Below, in pieces: positions 8,770 to 18,173 of a stretch of DNA of 64,000 nucleotides (positions within the stretch are counted from its first letter, which is position 1; each line of letters begins with the position of its first letter). The position numbers and the translations under genes are program-made. The stretch comes from Kitasatospora aureofaciens (GTDB lineage Bacteria; Actinomycetota; Actinomycetes; Streptomycetales; Streptomycetaceae): positions 133,242 through 197,241 of the forward strand of contig JODU01000014.1 in NCBI GenBank assembly GCA_000720845.1, written 5' to 3'. The notes under the pieces are model-generated. The model saw only the letters and a list, made by a program, of their open reading frames with translations. It did no database searches and was not told the origin of the DNA.

Positions 8770-8799
8770 TTGCGGGGTGACACGCGGTGTCATACGTTG
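8770..8799 (+). promoter_or_regulatory. Candidate ccr operon promoter with internal palindrome
   Basis: TTGCGG (8770-8775) and TACGTT (8794-8799) are 18 bases apart and resemble -35 and -10 elements. Between them lies a perfect palindrome TGACAC-GCG-GTGTCA (8778-8792). A protein bound there would exclude RNA polymerase, so it is a likely repressor operator, with the adjacent TetR protein as first candidate. The leader from here to the ccr start is about 130 bases. Confidence 0.55.
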
Positions 8800-8937
8800 A
8801 AGGTGTTCGGGCTGTCCCCGCACCTCATCCCCTGCGCGTCCGAACGCCTGCGTCACAGGCACACACCCTCACCTCAGCACCACCGACGCAACCCTCAGCG
8901 CCCCTCCCTCAGGGCGCTCACCGCCGGAGGCAACACC

Positions 8938-10281
8938 GTGACCGTGAAGGACATCCTGGACGCGATCCAGTCGCCCGACTCCACGCCGGCCGACATCGCC
9001 GCACTGCCGCTCCCCGAGTCGTACCGCGCGATCACCGTGCACAAGGACGAGACGGAGATGTTCGCGGGACTGGAGACCCGCGACAAGGACCCCCGCAAGT
9101 CGATCCACCTGGACGACGTGCCGGTGCCCGAGCTGGGCCCCGGCGAGGCCCTGGTGGCCGTCATGGCCTCCTCGGTCAACTACAACTCGGTGTGGACCTC
9201 GATCTTCGAGCCGCTGTCCACCTTCGGGTTCCTGGAGCGCTACGGCAGGGTCAGCGAGCTGGCCAGGCGCCACGACCTGCCGTACCACGTCATCGGCTCC
9301 GACCTGGCCGGCGTCGTCCTGCGCACCGGCCCGGGCGTCAACGCCTGGCAGCCGGGCGACGAGGTCGTCGCGCACTGCCTCTCCGTCGAGCTGGAGTCGT
9401 CCGACGGCCACAACGACACGATGCTCGACCCCGAGCAGCGCATCTGGGGCTTCGAGACCAACTTCGGCGGCCTCGCCGAGATCGCGCTGGTCAAGTCCAA
9501 CCAGCTGATGCCGAAGCCCGGTCACCTCAGCTGGGAGGAGGCAGCCGCTCCCGGCCTGGTCAACTCCACCGCCTACCGGCAGCTCGTCTCCCGCAACGGC
9601 GCCGGCATGAAGCAGGGCGACAACGTGCTCATCTGGGGCGCCAGCGGCGGACTCGGCTCCTACGCCACCCAGTTCGCCCTCGCCGGCGGCGCCAACCCGA
9701 TCTGTGTCGTCTCCAGCGAGCAGAAGGCCGACATCTGCAGGGCGATGGGCGCCGACGCGATCATCGACCGCAGCGCCGAGGGCTACAGGTTCTGGAAGGA
9801 CGAGAACACCCAGGACCCGAAGGAGTGGAAGCGCTTCGGCAAGCGCATCCGCGAACTCACCGGCGGCGAGGACATCGACATCGTCTTCGAGCACCCCGGC
9901 CGGGAGACCTTCGGCGCCTCCGTCTTCGTCACCCGCAAGGGCGGCACCATCACCACCTGCGCCTCGACCTCGGGCTACATGCACGAGTACGACAACCGCT
10001 ACCTGTGGATGTCCCTGAAGCGCATCATCGGCTCCCACTTCGCCAACTACCGCGAGGCCTGGGAGGCCAACCGCCTCATCGCCAAGGGCAAGATCCACCC
10101 GACGCTCTCCAAGGTGTACTCCCTCCAGGACACCGGCCAGGCCGCCTACGACGTCCACCGCAACCTCCACCAGGGCAAGGTCGGCGTGCTGTGCCTGGCG
10201 CCCGAGGAGGGCCTGGGCGTGCGCGACCAGGACAAGCGCGCGCAGCACCTCGACGCCATCAACCGCTTCCGGAACGTCTGA
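8938..10281 (+). CDS. ccr: Crotonyl-CoA carboxylase/reductase
   Basis: A 447-residue member of the medium-chain dehydrogenase/reductase superfamily that reductively carboxylates crotonyl-CoA with NADPH and CO2 to ethylmalonyl-CoA. This is the key step of the ethylmalonyl-CoA pathway and a source of polyketide extender units. The Ccr-specific N-terminus (MTVKDILDAIQ) and SSVNYNSVWTSIFEP are present, as are the nucleotide loop WGASGGLGSYATQFAL and FEHPGRETFGASVFV in the C-terminal half. The GTG at 8938 has GGAGG 7 bases upstream. It is first in a five-gene operon. Confidence 0.96.
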   Translation: MTVKDILDAIQSPDSTPADIAALPLPESYRAITVHKDETEMFAGLETRDKDPRKSIHLDDVPVPELGPGEALVAVMASSVNYNSVWTSIFEPLSTFGFLERYGRVSELARRHDLPYHVIGSDLAGVVLRTGPGVNAWQPGDEVVAHCLSVELESSDGHNDTMLDPEQRIWGFETNFGGLAEIALVKSNQLMPKPGHLSWEEAAAPGLVNSTAYRQLVSRNGAGMKQGDNVLIWGASGGLGSYATQFALAGGANPICVVSSEQKADICRAMGADAIIDRSAEGYRFWKDENTQDPKEWKRFGKRIRELTGGEDIDIVFEHPGRETFGASVFVTRKGGTITTCASTSGYMHEYDNRYLWMSLKRIIGSHFANYREAWEANRLIAKGKIHPTLSKVYSLQDTGQAAYDVHRNLHQGKVGVLCLAPEEGLGVRDQDKRAQHLDAINRFRNV

Positions 10282-10291
10282 GGAGCGCCGG

Positions 10292-12319
10292 ATGAGTGAG
10301 CGTCAGAAGGACCGGCCGTGGCTCATGCGCACCTACGCCGGTCACTCCACGGCCGAGGCGTCCAACGAGCTGTACCGGCGCAACCTCGCCAAGGGCCAGA
10401 CGGGTCTGTCGGTCGCCTTCGACCTGCCGACCCAGACCGGGTACGACTCCGACCACGTCCTCGCCCGCGGCGAGGTCGGCCGGGTCGGCGTGCCGGTCGC
10501 GCACCTCGGTGACATGCGCCGGCTGTTCCAGGACATCCCCCTGGAGCAGATGAACACCTCGATGACCATCAACGCCACGGCCATGTGGCTGCTGGCGCTC
10601 TACCAGGTCGTCGCGGAGGAGCAGGGCGCGGACATCACCAAGCTCCAGGGCACGACCCAGAACGACATCGTCAAGGAGTACCTGTCCCGGGGCACGCACG
10701 TCTTCCCGCCGGGACCGTCGCTCCGCCTGACGACGGACATGATCGCGTACACGGTCTCCCACCTGCCCAAGTGGAACCCGATCAACATCTGCAGCTACCA
10801 CCTGCAGGAGGCGGGCGCCACGCCGGTGCAGGAGATCGCGTACGCGATGTCCACCGCGATCGCCGTCCTCGACGCGGTGCGGGACAGCGGTCAGGTGCCG
10901 CAGGAGCGCATGGGCGACGTGGTCGGCCGCATCTCCTTCTTCGTCAACGCGGGCGTCCGATTCGTCGAGGAGATGTGCAAGATGCGCGCCTTCGGCCGCA
11001 TCTGGGACCGCGTCACCCGCGAGCGCTACGGGATCGAGAACCCCAAGCACCGCCGCTTCCGCTATGGCGTCCAGGTCAACTCCCTGGGCCTGACCGAGGC
11101 GCAGCCGGAGAACAACGTCCAGCGGATCGTGCTGGAGATGCTCGCCGTGACCCTCTCCAAGGACGCCCGCGCGCGTGCCGTGCAGTTGCCGGCCTGGAAC
11201 GAGGCGCTCGGCCTGCCGCGCCCCTGGGACCAGCAGTGGTCGCTGCGCATCCAGCAGGTGCTGGCGCACGAGAGCGACCTGCTGGAGTACGAGGACATCT
11301 TCGAGGGTTCGAAGGTGATCGAGGCCAAGGTCGAGGAGCTGGTCGACGCGGCCTTCGCGGAGATCGGGCGCATCGAGGAGATGGGCGGTGCGTTGGCCGC
11401 CGTCGAGTCCGGCTACCTCAAGTCGCAACTGGTCGCCTCGCACGCCGAACGCCGGGCCCGGATCGAGTCCGGCGAAGAGAAGATCATCGGTGTCAACGCC
11501 TTCGAGGGCACCGAGCCCAACCCGCTGACCGCCGACCTGGACACCGCGATCCAGACGGTCGACCCGGCGGTGGAGGCCCGTGTCATCGCCTCGCTGCAGC
11601 ACTGGCGCGACACCCGCTACCAGCCGCCCTTCAACCACCCGCGCCCTTGCAAGGCCCTGGAGAAGCTGAAGGAGGCCGCGCGCGGCACCGCCAACCTCAT
11701 GGAAGCCACCCTGGAGTGCGCCCGGGCCGGCGCCACGACCGGCGAGTGGGCGGGGGCGCTGCGCGAGGTCTTCGGCGAGTTCCGGGCGCCCACCGGCGTG
11801 TCCTCGGCGCCGGCCGCGGTCACCGCGGAGGAGGGCTCGGCCCTGTCCCAGGTGCGCCGCAAGGTGGAGCTGACGGCCAAGGAGATGGGCGTCGGCAAGC
11901 TCCGCTTCCTGGTCGGCAAGCCCGGCCTGGACGGCCACTCCAACGGCGCCGAGCAGATCGCCGTGCGCGCCCGCGACGCCGGGTTCGAGGTGGTCTACCA
12001 GGGCATCAGGCTCACCCCGGAGCAGATCGTGGACGCCGCCCTGGCGGAGGACGTGCACGCGGTGGGCCTGTCCATCCTGTCCGGCTCGCACGCCCAGCTG
12101 GTGCCGGACGTGCTCGAACGGCTCCGTGGGGCCGGTGCCACAGACATCCCGGTGATCGCCGGTGGCATCATCCCGAACGGTGACGCCGAGGAACTGCGGG
12201 CCGCGGGAGTGGCCGCGGTCTTCACCCCGAAGGACTTCGACATCACCGGCATCATCGGCCGGATCGTCGACGAGATCCGGAACGCGAACAAGCTCGACCC
12301 CCTGGAGGTCCCCGCATGA
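10292..12319 (+). CDS. ecm: Ethylmalonyl-CoA mutase (MeaA-like, B12-dependent)
   Basis: A 675-residue coenzyme B12 mutase that rearranges ethylmalonyl-CoA to methylsuccinyl-CoA. It has an N-terminal methylmalonyl-CoA-mutase-type TIM barrel (about residues 1-500; TYAGHSTAEASNELYRRNL, KLQGTTQNDIVKEY) and a C-terminal cobalamin-binding domain with the ligand motif DGHSNG (D-x-H-x-x-G) and SILSGSHAQLVPDV. It is one polypeptide and shorter than the methylmalonyl-CoA mutase large subunit, as expected for MeaA/Ecm proteins. It begins 10 bases after ccr and its stop overlaps the next start (ATGA). Confidence 0.93.
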   Translation: MSERQKDRPWLMRTYAGHSTAEASNELYRRNLAKGQTGLSVAFDLPTQTGYDSDHVLARGEVGRVGVPVAHLGDMRRLFQDIPLEQMNTSMTINATAMWLLALYQVVAEEQGADITKLQGTTQNDIVKEYLSRGTHVFPPGPSLRLTTDMIAYTVSHLPKWNPINICSYHLQEAGATPVQEIAYAMSTAIAVLDAVRDSGQVPQERMGDVVGRISFFVNAGVRFVEEMCKMRAFGRIWDRVTRERYGIENPKHRRFRYGVQVNSLGLTEAQPENNVQRIVLEMLAVTLSKDARARAVQLPAWNEALGLPRPWDQQWSLRIQQVLAHESDLLEYEDIFEGSKVIEAKVEELVDAAFAEIGRIEEMGGALAAVESGYLKSQLVASHAERRARIESGEEKIIGVNAFEGTEPNPLTADLDTAIQTVDPAVEARVIASLQHWRDTRYQPPFNHPRPCKALEKLKEAARGTANLMEATLECARAGATTGEWAGALREVFGEFRAPTGVSSAPAAVTAEEGSALSQVRRKVELTAKEMGVGKLRFLVGKPGLDGHSNGAEQIAVRARDAGFEVVYQGIRLTPEQIVDAALAEDVHAVGLSILSGSHAQLVPDVLERLRGAGATDIPVIAGGIIPNGDAEELRAAGVAAVFTPKDFDITGIIGRIVDEIRNANKLDPLEVPA

Positions 12320-13278
12320 CCACGGTCAACCGCCTTCGCCCCCGGCGTTCCTGCCTGGCGGTGCCCGGCTCGAACCCGCGCTTCCTGGAGAAGGCCCAGG
12401 GCCTCCCCGCCGACCAGGTCTTCCTGGACCTGGAGGACGCCTGCGCGCCGCTCGCCAAGCCCGAGGCACGGCACACGATCGTCAAGTTCCTCAACGAGGG
12501 CGACTGGACCGGCAAGACCCGCGTCGTGCGCGTCAACGACTGGACGACCGAGTGGACGTACCGGGACGTCGTGACGGTGGTGGAGGGCGCGGGCCCGAAC
12601 CTGGACTGCATCATGCTCCCGAAGGTCCAGGACGCCCAGCAGGTCGTCGCCCTCGACCTCCTCCTCACCCAGATCGAGAAGACGATGGGCTTCGAGGTCG
12701 GCCGGATCGGCATCGAGGCGCAGATCGAGAACGCGCAGGGTCTGAACAACGTCAACGAGATCGCCCAGGCGAGCCCGCGCGTGGAGACCATCATCTTCGG
12801 CCCGGCCGACTTCATGGCGTCCATCAACATGAAGTCCCTGGTCGTGGGCGAGCAGCCGCCCGGCTACCCGGCGGACGCCTACCACTACATCCTGATGAAG
12901 ATCCTGATGGCCGCCCGCGCCAACAACCTCCAGGCGATCGACGGCCCCTACCTGCAGATCCGCAACGTGGACGGCTACCGCGAGGTCGCACGGCGCGCCG
13001 CCGCCCTCGGCTTCGACGGCAAGTGGGTCCTGCACCCGGGCCAGGTCGAGGCGTCCAACGAGATCTTCTCGCCCTCCCAGGAGGACTACGACCACGCCGA
13101 GCTGATCCTGGACGCGTACGACTACTACACGTCCGAGGCGGGCGGCAAGAAGGGCTCGGCGATGCTCGGCGACGAGATGATCGACGAGGCCAGCCGCAAG
13201 ATGGCCCTGGTCGTCTCCGGCAAGGGGCGTGCCGCCGGCATGCGGCGCACCAGCAAATTCGAGATCCCGGAGGGCTGA
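12316..13278 (+). CDS. mcl: CitE-like L-malyl/beta-methylmalyl-CoA lyase
   Basis: A 320-residue HpcH/HpaI-fold lyase of the CitE superfamily. In this pathway it cleaves beta-methylmalyl-CoA to glyoxylate and propionyl-CoA, or handles malyl-CoA. The family signature is clear: RRSCLAVPGSNPRFLEKA, FLDLEDACAPLAKPEAR with its metal-binding acidic residues, and GRIGIEAQIENAQG, then GPADFMASI and KWVLHPGQVEASNE. Start and upstream stop overlap by four bases. It sits between mutase and hydratase genes, matching the pathway order. Confidence 0.9.
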   Translation: MTTVNRLRPRRSCLAVPGSNPRFLEKAQGLPADQVFLDLEDACAPLAKPEARHTIVKFLNEGDWTGKTRVVRVNDWTTEWTYRDVVTVVEGAGPNLDCIMLPKVQDAQQVVALDLLLTQIEKTMGFEVGRIGIEAQIENAQGLNNVNEIAQASPRVETIIFGPADFMASINMKSLVVGEQPPGYPADAYHYILMKILMAARANNLQAIDGPYLQIRNVDGYREVARRAAALGFDGKWVLHPGQVEASNEIFSPSQEDYDHAELILDAYDYYTSEAGGKKGSAMLGDEMIDEASRKMALVVSGKGRAAGMRRTSKFEIPEG

Positions 13279-13283
13279 GGGCC

Positions 13284-13796
13284 ATGCAGTTCGGACGCAC
13301 CTACGAGGAGTTCGAGGTCGGGGCGACGTACAAGCACTGGCCCGGGAAGACGGTCACGGAGTACGACGACCACCTGTTCTGTCTGCTCACCATGAACCAC
13401 CACCCGCTCCACATGGACACCAACTACGCCGAACAGACGACGGACTTCGGCAAGAACGTGGTGGTGGGCAACTACATCTACTCGCTCCTGCTCGGCATGT
13501 CCGTCCCGGACGTCTCCGGCAAGGCGATCGCCAACCTGGAGATCGAGTCGCTCAAGCACGTGGCGCCCACCTTCCACGGCGACACGGTCTACGGCCAGAC
13601 CACCGTGCTCGACAAGTGGCCCTCGAAGTCGAAGAACGACCGGGGCATCGTCCACGTCGAGACCAAGGGCTACAAGCAGGACGGCACGCTGGTCTGCGTC
13701 TTCCGCCGCAAGGTGATGGTGCCGACCGAGACGTACATCAAGGAGCGCGGCGGCGAGCAGCCGGGCCGCCCCGAGCTGAAGGAACAGGGGAAGTAG
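13284..13796 (+). CDS. mch: Mesaconyl-CoA hydratase (MaoC family)
   Basis: A 170-residue single hot-dog-fold MaoC-like dehydratase. In the ethylmalonyl-CoA pathway it hydrates mesaconyl-CoA to beta-methylmalyl-CoA. The hydratase loop is visible as MNHHPLHMDTNYAE, in place of the classic D-x4-H hydratase dyad, with FGKNVVVGNYIYSLLLGM. It is about half the length of Rhodobacter Mch. The ATG at 13284 lies 5 bases after the mcl stop. Confidence 0.85.
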   Translation: MQFGRTYEEFEVGATYKHWPGKTVTEYDDHLFCLLTMNHHPLHMDTNYAEQTTDFGKNVVVGNYIYSLLLGMSVPDVSGKAIANLEIESLKHVAPTFHGDTVYGQTTVLDKWPSKSKNDRGIVHVETKGYKQDGTLVCVFRRKVMVPTETYIKERGGEQPGRPELKEQGK

Positions 13797-13798
13797 AG

Positions 13799-15004
13799 AT
13801 GAGCCGCCTCGCCCAGACCCACGGCCTCACGGACGTCCAGCGGGAGATCCTCTCCACCGTCCGGGGCTTCGTGGACAAGGAGATCCTCCCGGTCGCCACC
13901 GAGCTGGAGCACCGGGACGAGTACCCGCAGGACATCGTCGACGGGCTGAAGGAAATCGGCCTGTTCGGGCTGATGATTCCCGAGGAGTACGGAGGCCTGG
14001 GCGAGTCGCTCCTGACCTACGCCCTGTGCGTGGAGGAGATCGCCCGCGGCTGGATGTCGGTGTCGGGCATCATCAACACGCACTTCATCGTGGCGTACAT
14101 GCTCAAGCAGCACGGCACCCAGGAGCAGAAGGACCACTTCCTGCCGCGCATGGCAGCGGGCGACATCCGGGGCGCCTTCTCGATGTCCGAGCCGGCGCTG
14201 GGCTCCGACGTCTCGGCGATCTCCTCGAAGGCGGTGCGGGACGGCGAGGAGTACGTCCTGAACGGCCAGAAGATGTGGCTGACGAACGGCGGGACGTCGT
14301 CGCTGGTGGCCGTCCTGGTCCGGAGTGACGAGGGTCACCCCGAGGGAACCGCCCCCCACAAGTCGATGACGACCTTCCTGGTGGAGAAGGAGCCCGGTTT
14401 CGGCGAGGTCCGCCCGGGCCTGACCATCCCCGGCAAGATCGACAAGATGGGCTACAAAGGCGTCGACACCACCGAGCTCATCATGGACGGCCTGCGCATT
14501 CCGGCCAATCGGGTGCTCGGCGGCGTCACCGGCCGAGGTTTTTACCAAATGATGGACGGCGTCGAGGTCGGCCGCGTCAACGTGGCGGCCCGTGGCTGCG
14601 GCGTCGCTCAGCGTGCCTTCGAGCTGGGTGTCCGGTACGCCCAGCAGCGTCACACTTTCGGCAAGCAGATCGCCCAGCATCAGGCCATCCAGTTCAAGCT
14701 CGCGGAGATGGCTACCAAGGTGGAGGCGGCGCATGCGATGATGGTGAACGCTGCACGCAAAAAGGATTCGGGCGAACGAAACGACCTGGAAGCGGGGATG
14801 GCCAAGTACCTCGCCTCCGAGTACTGCAAGGAGGTCGTGGAGGACGCCTTCCGGATCCACGGCGGGTACGGCTTCTCCAAGGAGTACGAGATCGAGCGCC
14901 TCTACCGCGAGGCGCCGATGCTGCTCATCGGTGAAGGCACCGCCGAGATCCAGAAAATGATCATCGGCCGCCGACTGCTCGAAGAGTATCGATTCCAGGG
15001 TTAG
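13799..15004 (+). CDS. mcd: Acyl-CoA dehydrogenase, probable methylsuccinyl-CoA dehydrogenase
   Basis: A 401-residue FAD acyl-CoA dehydrogenase of standard length. It has the N-terminal helical domain, a FSMSEPALGSDVSAI beta-domain flavin motif, the RHTFGKQIAQHQAIQFKLAEM stretch and the C-terminal GEGTAEIQ with the catalytic-base Glu. By position after ecm, mcl and mch it should oxidise methylsuccinyl-CoA to mesaconyl-CoA. It starts 3 bases after mch. The codon choice near 14,500-14,770 (tttttaccaaatg, aaaaaggattcg) is slightly less GC-biased than its neighbours. Confidence 0.88.
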   Translation: MSRLAQTHGLTDVQREILSTVRGFVDKEILPVATELEHRDEYPQDIVDGLKEIGLFGLMIPEEYGGLGESLLTYALCVEEIARGWMSVSGIINTHFIVAYMLKQHGTQEQKDHFLPRMAAGDIRGAFSMSEPALGSDVSAISSKAVRDGEEYVLNGQKMWLTNGGTSSLVAVLVRSDEGHPEGTAPHKSMTTFLVEKEPGFGEVRPGLTIPGKIDKMGYKGVDTTELIMDGLRIPANRVLGGVTGRGFYQMMDGVEVGRVNVAARGCGVAQRAFELGVRYAQQRHTFGKQIAQHQAIQFKLAEMATKVEAAHAMMVNAARKKDSGERNDLEAGMAKYLASEYCKEVVEDAFRIHGGYGFSKEYEIERLYREAPMLLIGEGTAEIQKMIIGRRLLEEYRFQG

Positions 15005-15174
15005 ATGTCCGGATACGGGGTGTTTTCTTGGAGAAGAAGGTCACACCCCGTAGGCAGTGTTCGGCCGCCGACTCGGCTTCCTGGCTTACCCAGTTGCGGC
15101 GCGGAGCCGCTACGATCGCCGGAAAGCCGCCGTCCCCCGTCATAGCGCGGCATCATCCGCTACGAAGGTCATCC

Positions 15175-15831
15175 ATGCCCCACAGCCAAACCTCTGCACC
15201 TCGCGACAGCCTCGCCGGCGTACGCCTCGCGCGCGGAGCCTCGCCGTGGCTTCTGCCGACCGTCGCCACCGCAGCCGTCAGCCTCCTGCGCGCTCGCCGT
15301 TCCGGCGCCGCCAAGGCCGTCGCCGTCCCCGCCACCGCGCTCGCGGCGGGGATGCTGTGGTTCTTCCGCGACCCCGAGCGCGAGATCACCCAGGGCCGGG
15401 TCATCTCGCCCGCCGACGGTGTGGTGCAGAGCATCATGCCGTGGAAGGACGGCCGTACCCGCGTCGCGATCTTCATGAGCCCGCTCAACGTCCACGTCAA
15501 CCGCGCCCCGCTGTCGGGCACGGTGACGTCGGTCGAGCACGTGCCGGGCGGCTTCGTTCCCGCTTTCAACAAGGAGAGCGAGAACAACGAGCGCGTCGTG
15601 TGGCACTTCGACACCGAGCTCGGCGACATCGAGATGATCCAGATCGCCGGCGCGGTGGCCCGCCGTATCGTCCCGTACGTGCCGCAGGGCACCAAGGTCG
15701 AGCAGGGCGAGCGGGTCGGTCTGATCCGCTTCGGCTCCCGCGTGGACCTGTACCTGCCGGAGGGCGTCGAGGTCGCGGTCGAGGTGGGTCAGAAGACGGT
15801 GGCTGGGGTGACTCGAATTGACCGTGATTGA
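15175..15831 (+). CDS. psd: Phosphatidylserine decarboxylase, pyruvoyl type
   Basis: A 218-residue membrane-associated enzyme making phosphatidylethanolamine. The proenzyme cleaves itself before Ser188 in the RFGSRVD motif to form the pyruvoyl cofactor, giving a large beta and a very short alpha chain. Other family marks are WFFRDPER, ISPADGVV and FMSPLNVHVNR. The ATG at 15175 has a GAAGG site. The 170 bases before it hold no gene. Its end overlaps the pssA start by 14 bases. Confidence 0.93.
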   Translation: MPHSQTSAPRDSLAGVRLARGASPWLLPTVATAAVSLLRARRSGAAKAVAVPATALAAGMLWFFRDPEREITQGRVISPADGVVQSIMPWKDGRTRVAIFMSPLNVHVNRAPLSGTVTSVEHVPGGFVPAFNKESENNERVVWHFDTELGDIEMIQIAGAVARRIVPYVPQGTKVEQGERVGLIRFGSRVDLYLPEGVEVAVEVGQKTVAGVTRIDRD

Positions 15832-16672
15832 TCCACAGACCCAGGCCGGATGGGTGCCGGAGGCCGACGAGGTGGACGACGAGGAGGAGATGCCGCTCTC
15901 GCTCCGCCTGTCGATAGCCGACACGCTCACGCTCGGCAACGCCACATGCGGCTTCATGGCGGTGTACTTCACCACCACCGGCATCCTCATCCCCCACCTC
16001 ATGGGCAGCGACGAGTCGGGCATGGCCCGGCACAGCGCGGCCACCGCGGTCATCCTGATGCTGTGCGCGGCGATCTTCGACCTGTTCGACGGCCTGGTCG
16101 CCCGCAAGCTCCGGTCGTCGCCCATGGGCGCGGAGCTGGACAACCTCTCCGACCTGATCAGCTTCGGCCTCGCGCCGGCGTACTTCGTCCTCGTCTACGG
16201 CATGGTCGCGGACGACGCCTACCAGCGGGTGGCGGCGGTGGGGGCGATCGTGGTGCTGCTGGCGGTGGTGCTGCGGCTTGCGCGGTTCTCCTGCGTCACG
16301 GTCAAGGACGGCACGTTCCAGGGCATGCCGTCGCCGTTCGGCGCACTGACGGTGGTGTCGATCGTGCTGCTCGAGCTGCCCTTCGTGGCGACGCTGCTGG
16401 CGATCCTCGGCACGGCGTGGCTGATGGTGAGCCGGGTCGAGTACCCGAAGCCGCGGGGGCGCCTCGCGGTGGCGATGCTGTCGTGGATCGTCCTGTCCAT
16501 GGGGCTGCTGGCCGGCTGGGCCTTCGACGCGCCGAGCGGGCAGCTGCTGCTGCAGACGGGGTGTGCGTTGCAGTTGGTGATGGGGGCGGTGATCCCCCTG
16601 TTCGCCACCGCTCGCCGGGTGAACAACTTCCGTGACAACCGGCGGGAGGCGCGGGCCGCGCAGCTTCCGTGA
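15818..16672 (+). CDS. pssA: CDP-diacylglycerol-serine O-phosphatidyltransferase
   Basis: A 284-residue integral membrane enzyme making phosphatidylserine, the substrate of the coupled psd gene. The CDP-alcohol phosphotransferase motif D-G-x2-A-R-x8-G-x3-D-x3-D is complete (DGLVARKLRSSPMGAELDNLSD). Several hydrophobic helices follow. The N-terminal tail is acidic (EADEVDDEEEM). Start choice is between TTG 15818, spaced well from a GGGGTGA site, and GTG 15824; both lie inside psd, so translation is coupled. Confidence 0.92.
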   Translation: MTVIDPQTQAGWVPEADEVDDEEEMPLSLRLSIADTLTLGNATCGFMAVYFTTTGILIPHLMGSDESGMARHSAATAVILMLCAAIFDLFDGLVARKLRSSPMGAELDNLSDLISFGLAPAYFVLVYGMVADDAYQRVAAVGAIVVLLAVVLRLARFSCVTVKDGTFQGMPSPFGALTVVSIVLLELPFVATLLAILGTAWLMVSRVEYPKPRGRLAVAMLSWIVLSMGLLAGWAFDAPSGQLLLQTGCALQLVMGAVIPLFATARRVNNFRDNRREARAAQLP

Positions 16673-16687
16673 CGTGTGAATGTCGGT

Positions 16688-16780
16688 GGGCCCCGGACCC
16701 GGGTCGGGTTCGGGGCCCTTCCGTTGTGTGCGTGCCCAGCGTCGGTGTCGGCGTCCCTGAGGGGCTCCGCCCCCCAGGGA
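16688..16780. terminator. Paired hairpins between convergent pssA and glycerate kinase
   Basis: Two stem-loops lie between the convergent genes. The first is GGGCCCCG (16688-16695) with CGGGGCCC (16711-16718). The second is TCCCTG-A-GGGG (16754-16764) with CCCC-CAGGGA (16771-16780). Position and symmetry suggest bidirectional termination; T-runs are short. Confidence 0.6.
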
Positions 16781-16846
16781 CCCGGGCCTATGCCCACCCG
16801 GCTCGGTGGGGACAGAGGTGAGGTTTCACCCCCGGGGGGGACTCCC

Positions 16847-18004
16847 CTACGCCAGGAAGTCCCGCGCGATGCTCTCCGCCACCCGCTCCAGGATGGGCCC
16901 CGCGTCCGCGATGCACTTCGCGACGTCCGGCTCGACGTCCGTCAGCGGGTACGCCCGCCGGATCCCGGCCCGCCCCAGCTCCTCCGCCGGCAGCGCGAGG
17001 CGCCCGCACACCGCGACGACCTCCTTGCCCGCGGCCCGTGCCGCCGCCGCGACGCCCGCCGGTGCCTTCCCGTGCAGGGTCTGCTCGTCCAGCGAGCCCT
17101 CCCCGGTGATCACCAGGTCCGCCCGGTCCAGCGCCGGCGCGAAGCCCAGCACGTCCAGCATCACCTCGATGCCGGGCCGGAACCGCGCCCCCAGCAGCAT
17201 CGCCCCGAACCCGATGCCGCCCGCCGCCCCCGCGCCCGGCGACGCGGCGTACTCGGCGGCCCGCGCGCCCACGCCCTCCGTCTGCTCCAGCACCTTCGCG
17301 AAGTGCGCGAGGGCCGCGTCCAGGGCGGTCACGTCGTCCGGCGAGGCACCCTTCTGCGGGCCGTAGACCGCCGGGGCGCCCTTCGGACCGGTCAGCGGGT
17401 TGTCGACGTCGCTGGCGAGCACCAGCTCCACGTCGGACAGCCGCGGGTCGAGACCGGACAGGTCGGCCGAGGCCAGTCCCGCGAGCCCGCCCCCGCCCGG
17501 CGCGACGGGCTCGCCGTCCTCGTCCAGGAACCGCGCGCCCAGCGCGGCCAGCATCCCGGCGCCGCCGTCCGTGGTGGCGCTGCCGCCGACCCCGAACACG
17601 ACGGTCCGCGCCCCCGCGTCCAGCGCGGCCCGCAGCAGCTCGCCCGAGCCGTACGTGGACGACGTCAGCGGTGCGAGGACACCGTCCGGGAGCCGCTGGA
17701 GGCCGCTGGCCTCCGCCATCTCCACCACAGCGGTGTCCTCGCGCAGCGCGTACGCCGCCGTCACCTCGTCGCCGAGGGGACCGGCGACCCGTACCTCCCG
17801 GCGCTCGAACCCGGCCGCGACCGCGGCGGCCACCGTGCCGTCGCCGCCGTCGGCGACGGGCAGCGCCTCGACCAGGACGTCCGGCACGACGCGGCGCAGT
17901 CCTGCCGTGACGCGCTCGGCGACCTCGACGGCCGTCAGCGAGCCCTTGAACTTGTCCGCGGCGACGAGTACCCGACGGGTCCCGTCCACAGCAGCGTCAG
18001 CCAC
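16847..18004 (-). CDS. Glycerate kinase (GarK/GlxK family)
   Basis: A 385-residue kinase that phosphorylates D-glycerate to 2-phosphoglycerate, linking glyoxylate and serine breakdown to glycolysis. The family signature is clear: VLVAADKFKGSLTA at the N-terminus, LPVADGGDGTV, GVGGSATTDGGAGML and TGEGSLDEQTLHGKAP. The GTG at 18004 has a GGGGAG site 7 bases upstream; the earlier in-frame start has none. It could use glycerate arising from glyoxylate made by the nearby ethylmalonyl-CoA pathway, but that link is inference. Confidence 0.92.
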   Translation of the reverse strand: MADAAVDGTRRVLVAADKFKGSLTAVEVAERVTAGLRRVVPDVLVEALPVADGGDGTVAAAVAAGFERREVRVAGPLGDEVTAAYALREDTAVVEMAEASGLQRLPDGVLAPLTSSTYGSGELLRAALDAGARTVVFGVGGSATTDGGAGMLAALGARFLDEDGEPVAPGGGGLAGLASADLSGLDPRLSDVELVLASDVDNPLTGPKGAPAVYGPQKGASPDDVTALDAALAHFAKVLEQTEGVGARAAEYAASPGAGAAGGIGFGAMLLGARFRPGIEVMLDVLGFAPALDRADLVITGEGSLDEQTLHGKAPAGVAAAARAAGKEVVAVCGRLALPAEELGRAGIRRAYPLTDVEPDVAKCIADAGPILERVAESIARDFLA

Positions 18005-18173
18005 CTTGCTCTCCCCTTGCTCTCCGAGCCTTGCGCACGTCAAGGCAGTCGCGCCGCTGCGACCCTAACCGGAGGACGCCCGTGCCGTCATGCCCTGCCC
18101 ACACCGTGGAACCGGCCGCGCGCCCGCCCCGCGAGTCCCCCGGGCCCGGGCGCGGGCTCGCTACGCTTTCGGG

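Noticed and set aside
10259..12091. 610-residue minus-strand frame opposite the mutase
   Set aside because: Shadow of ecm, which has complete catalytic and B12 motifs.
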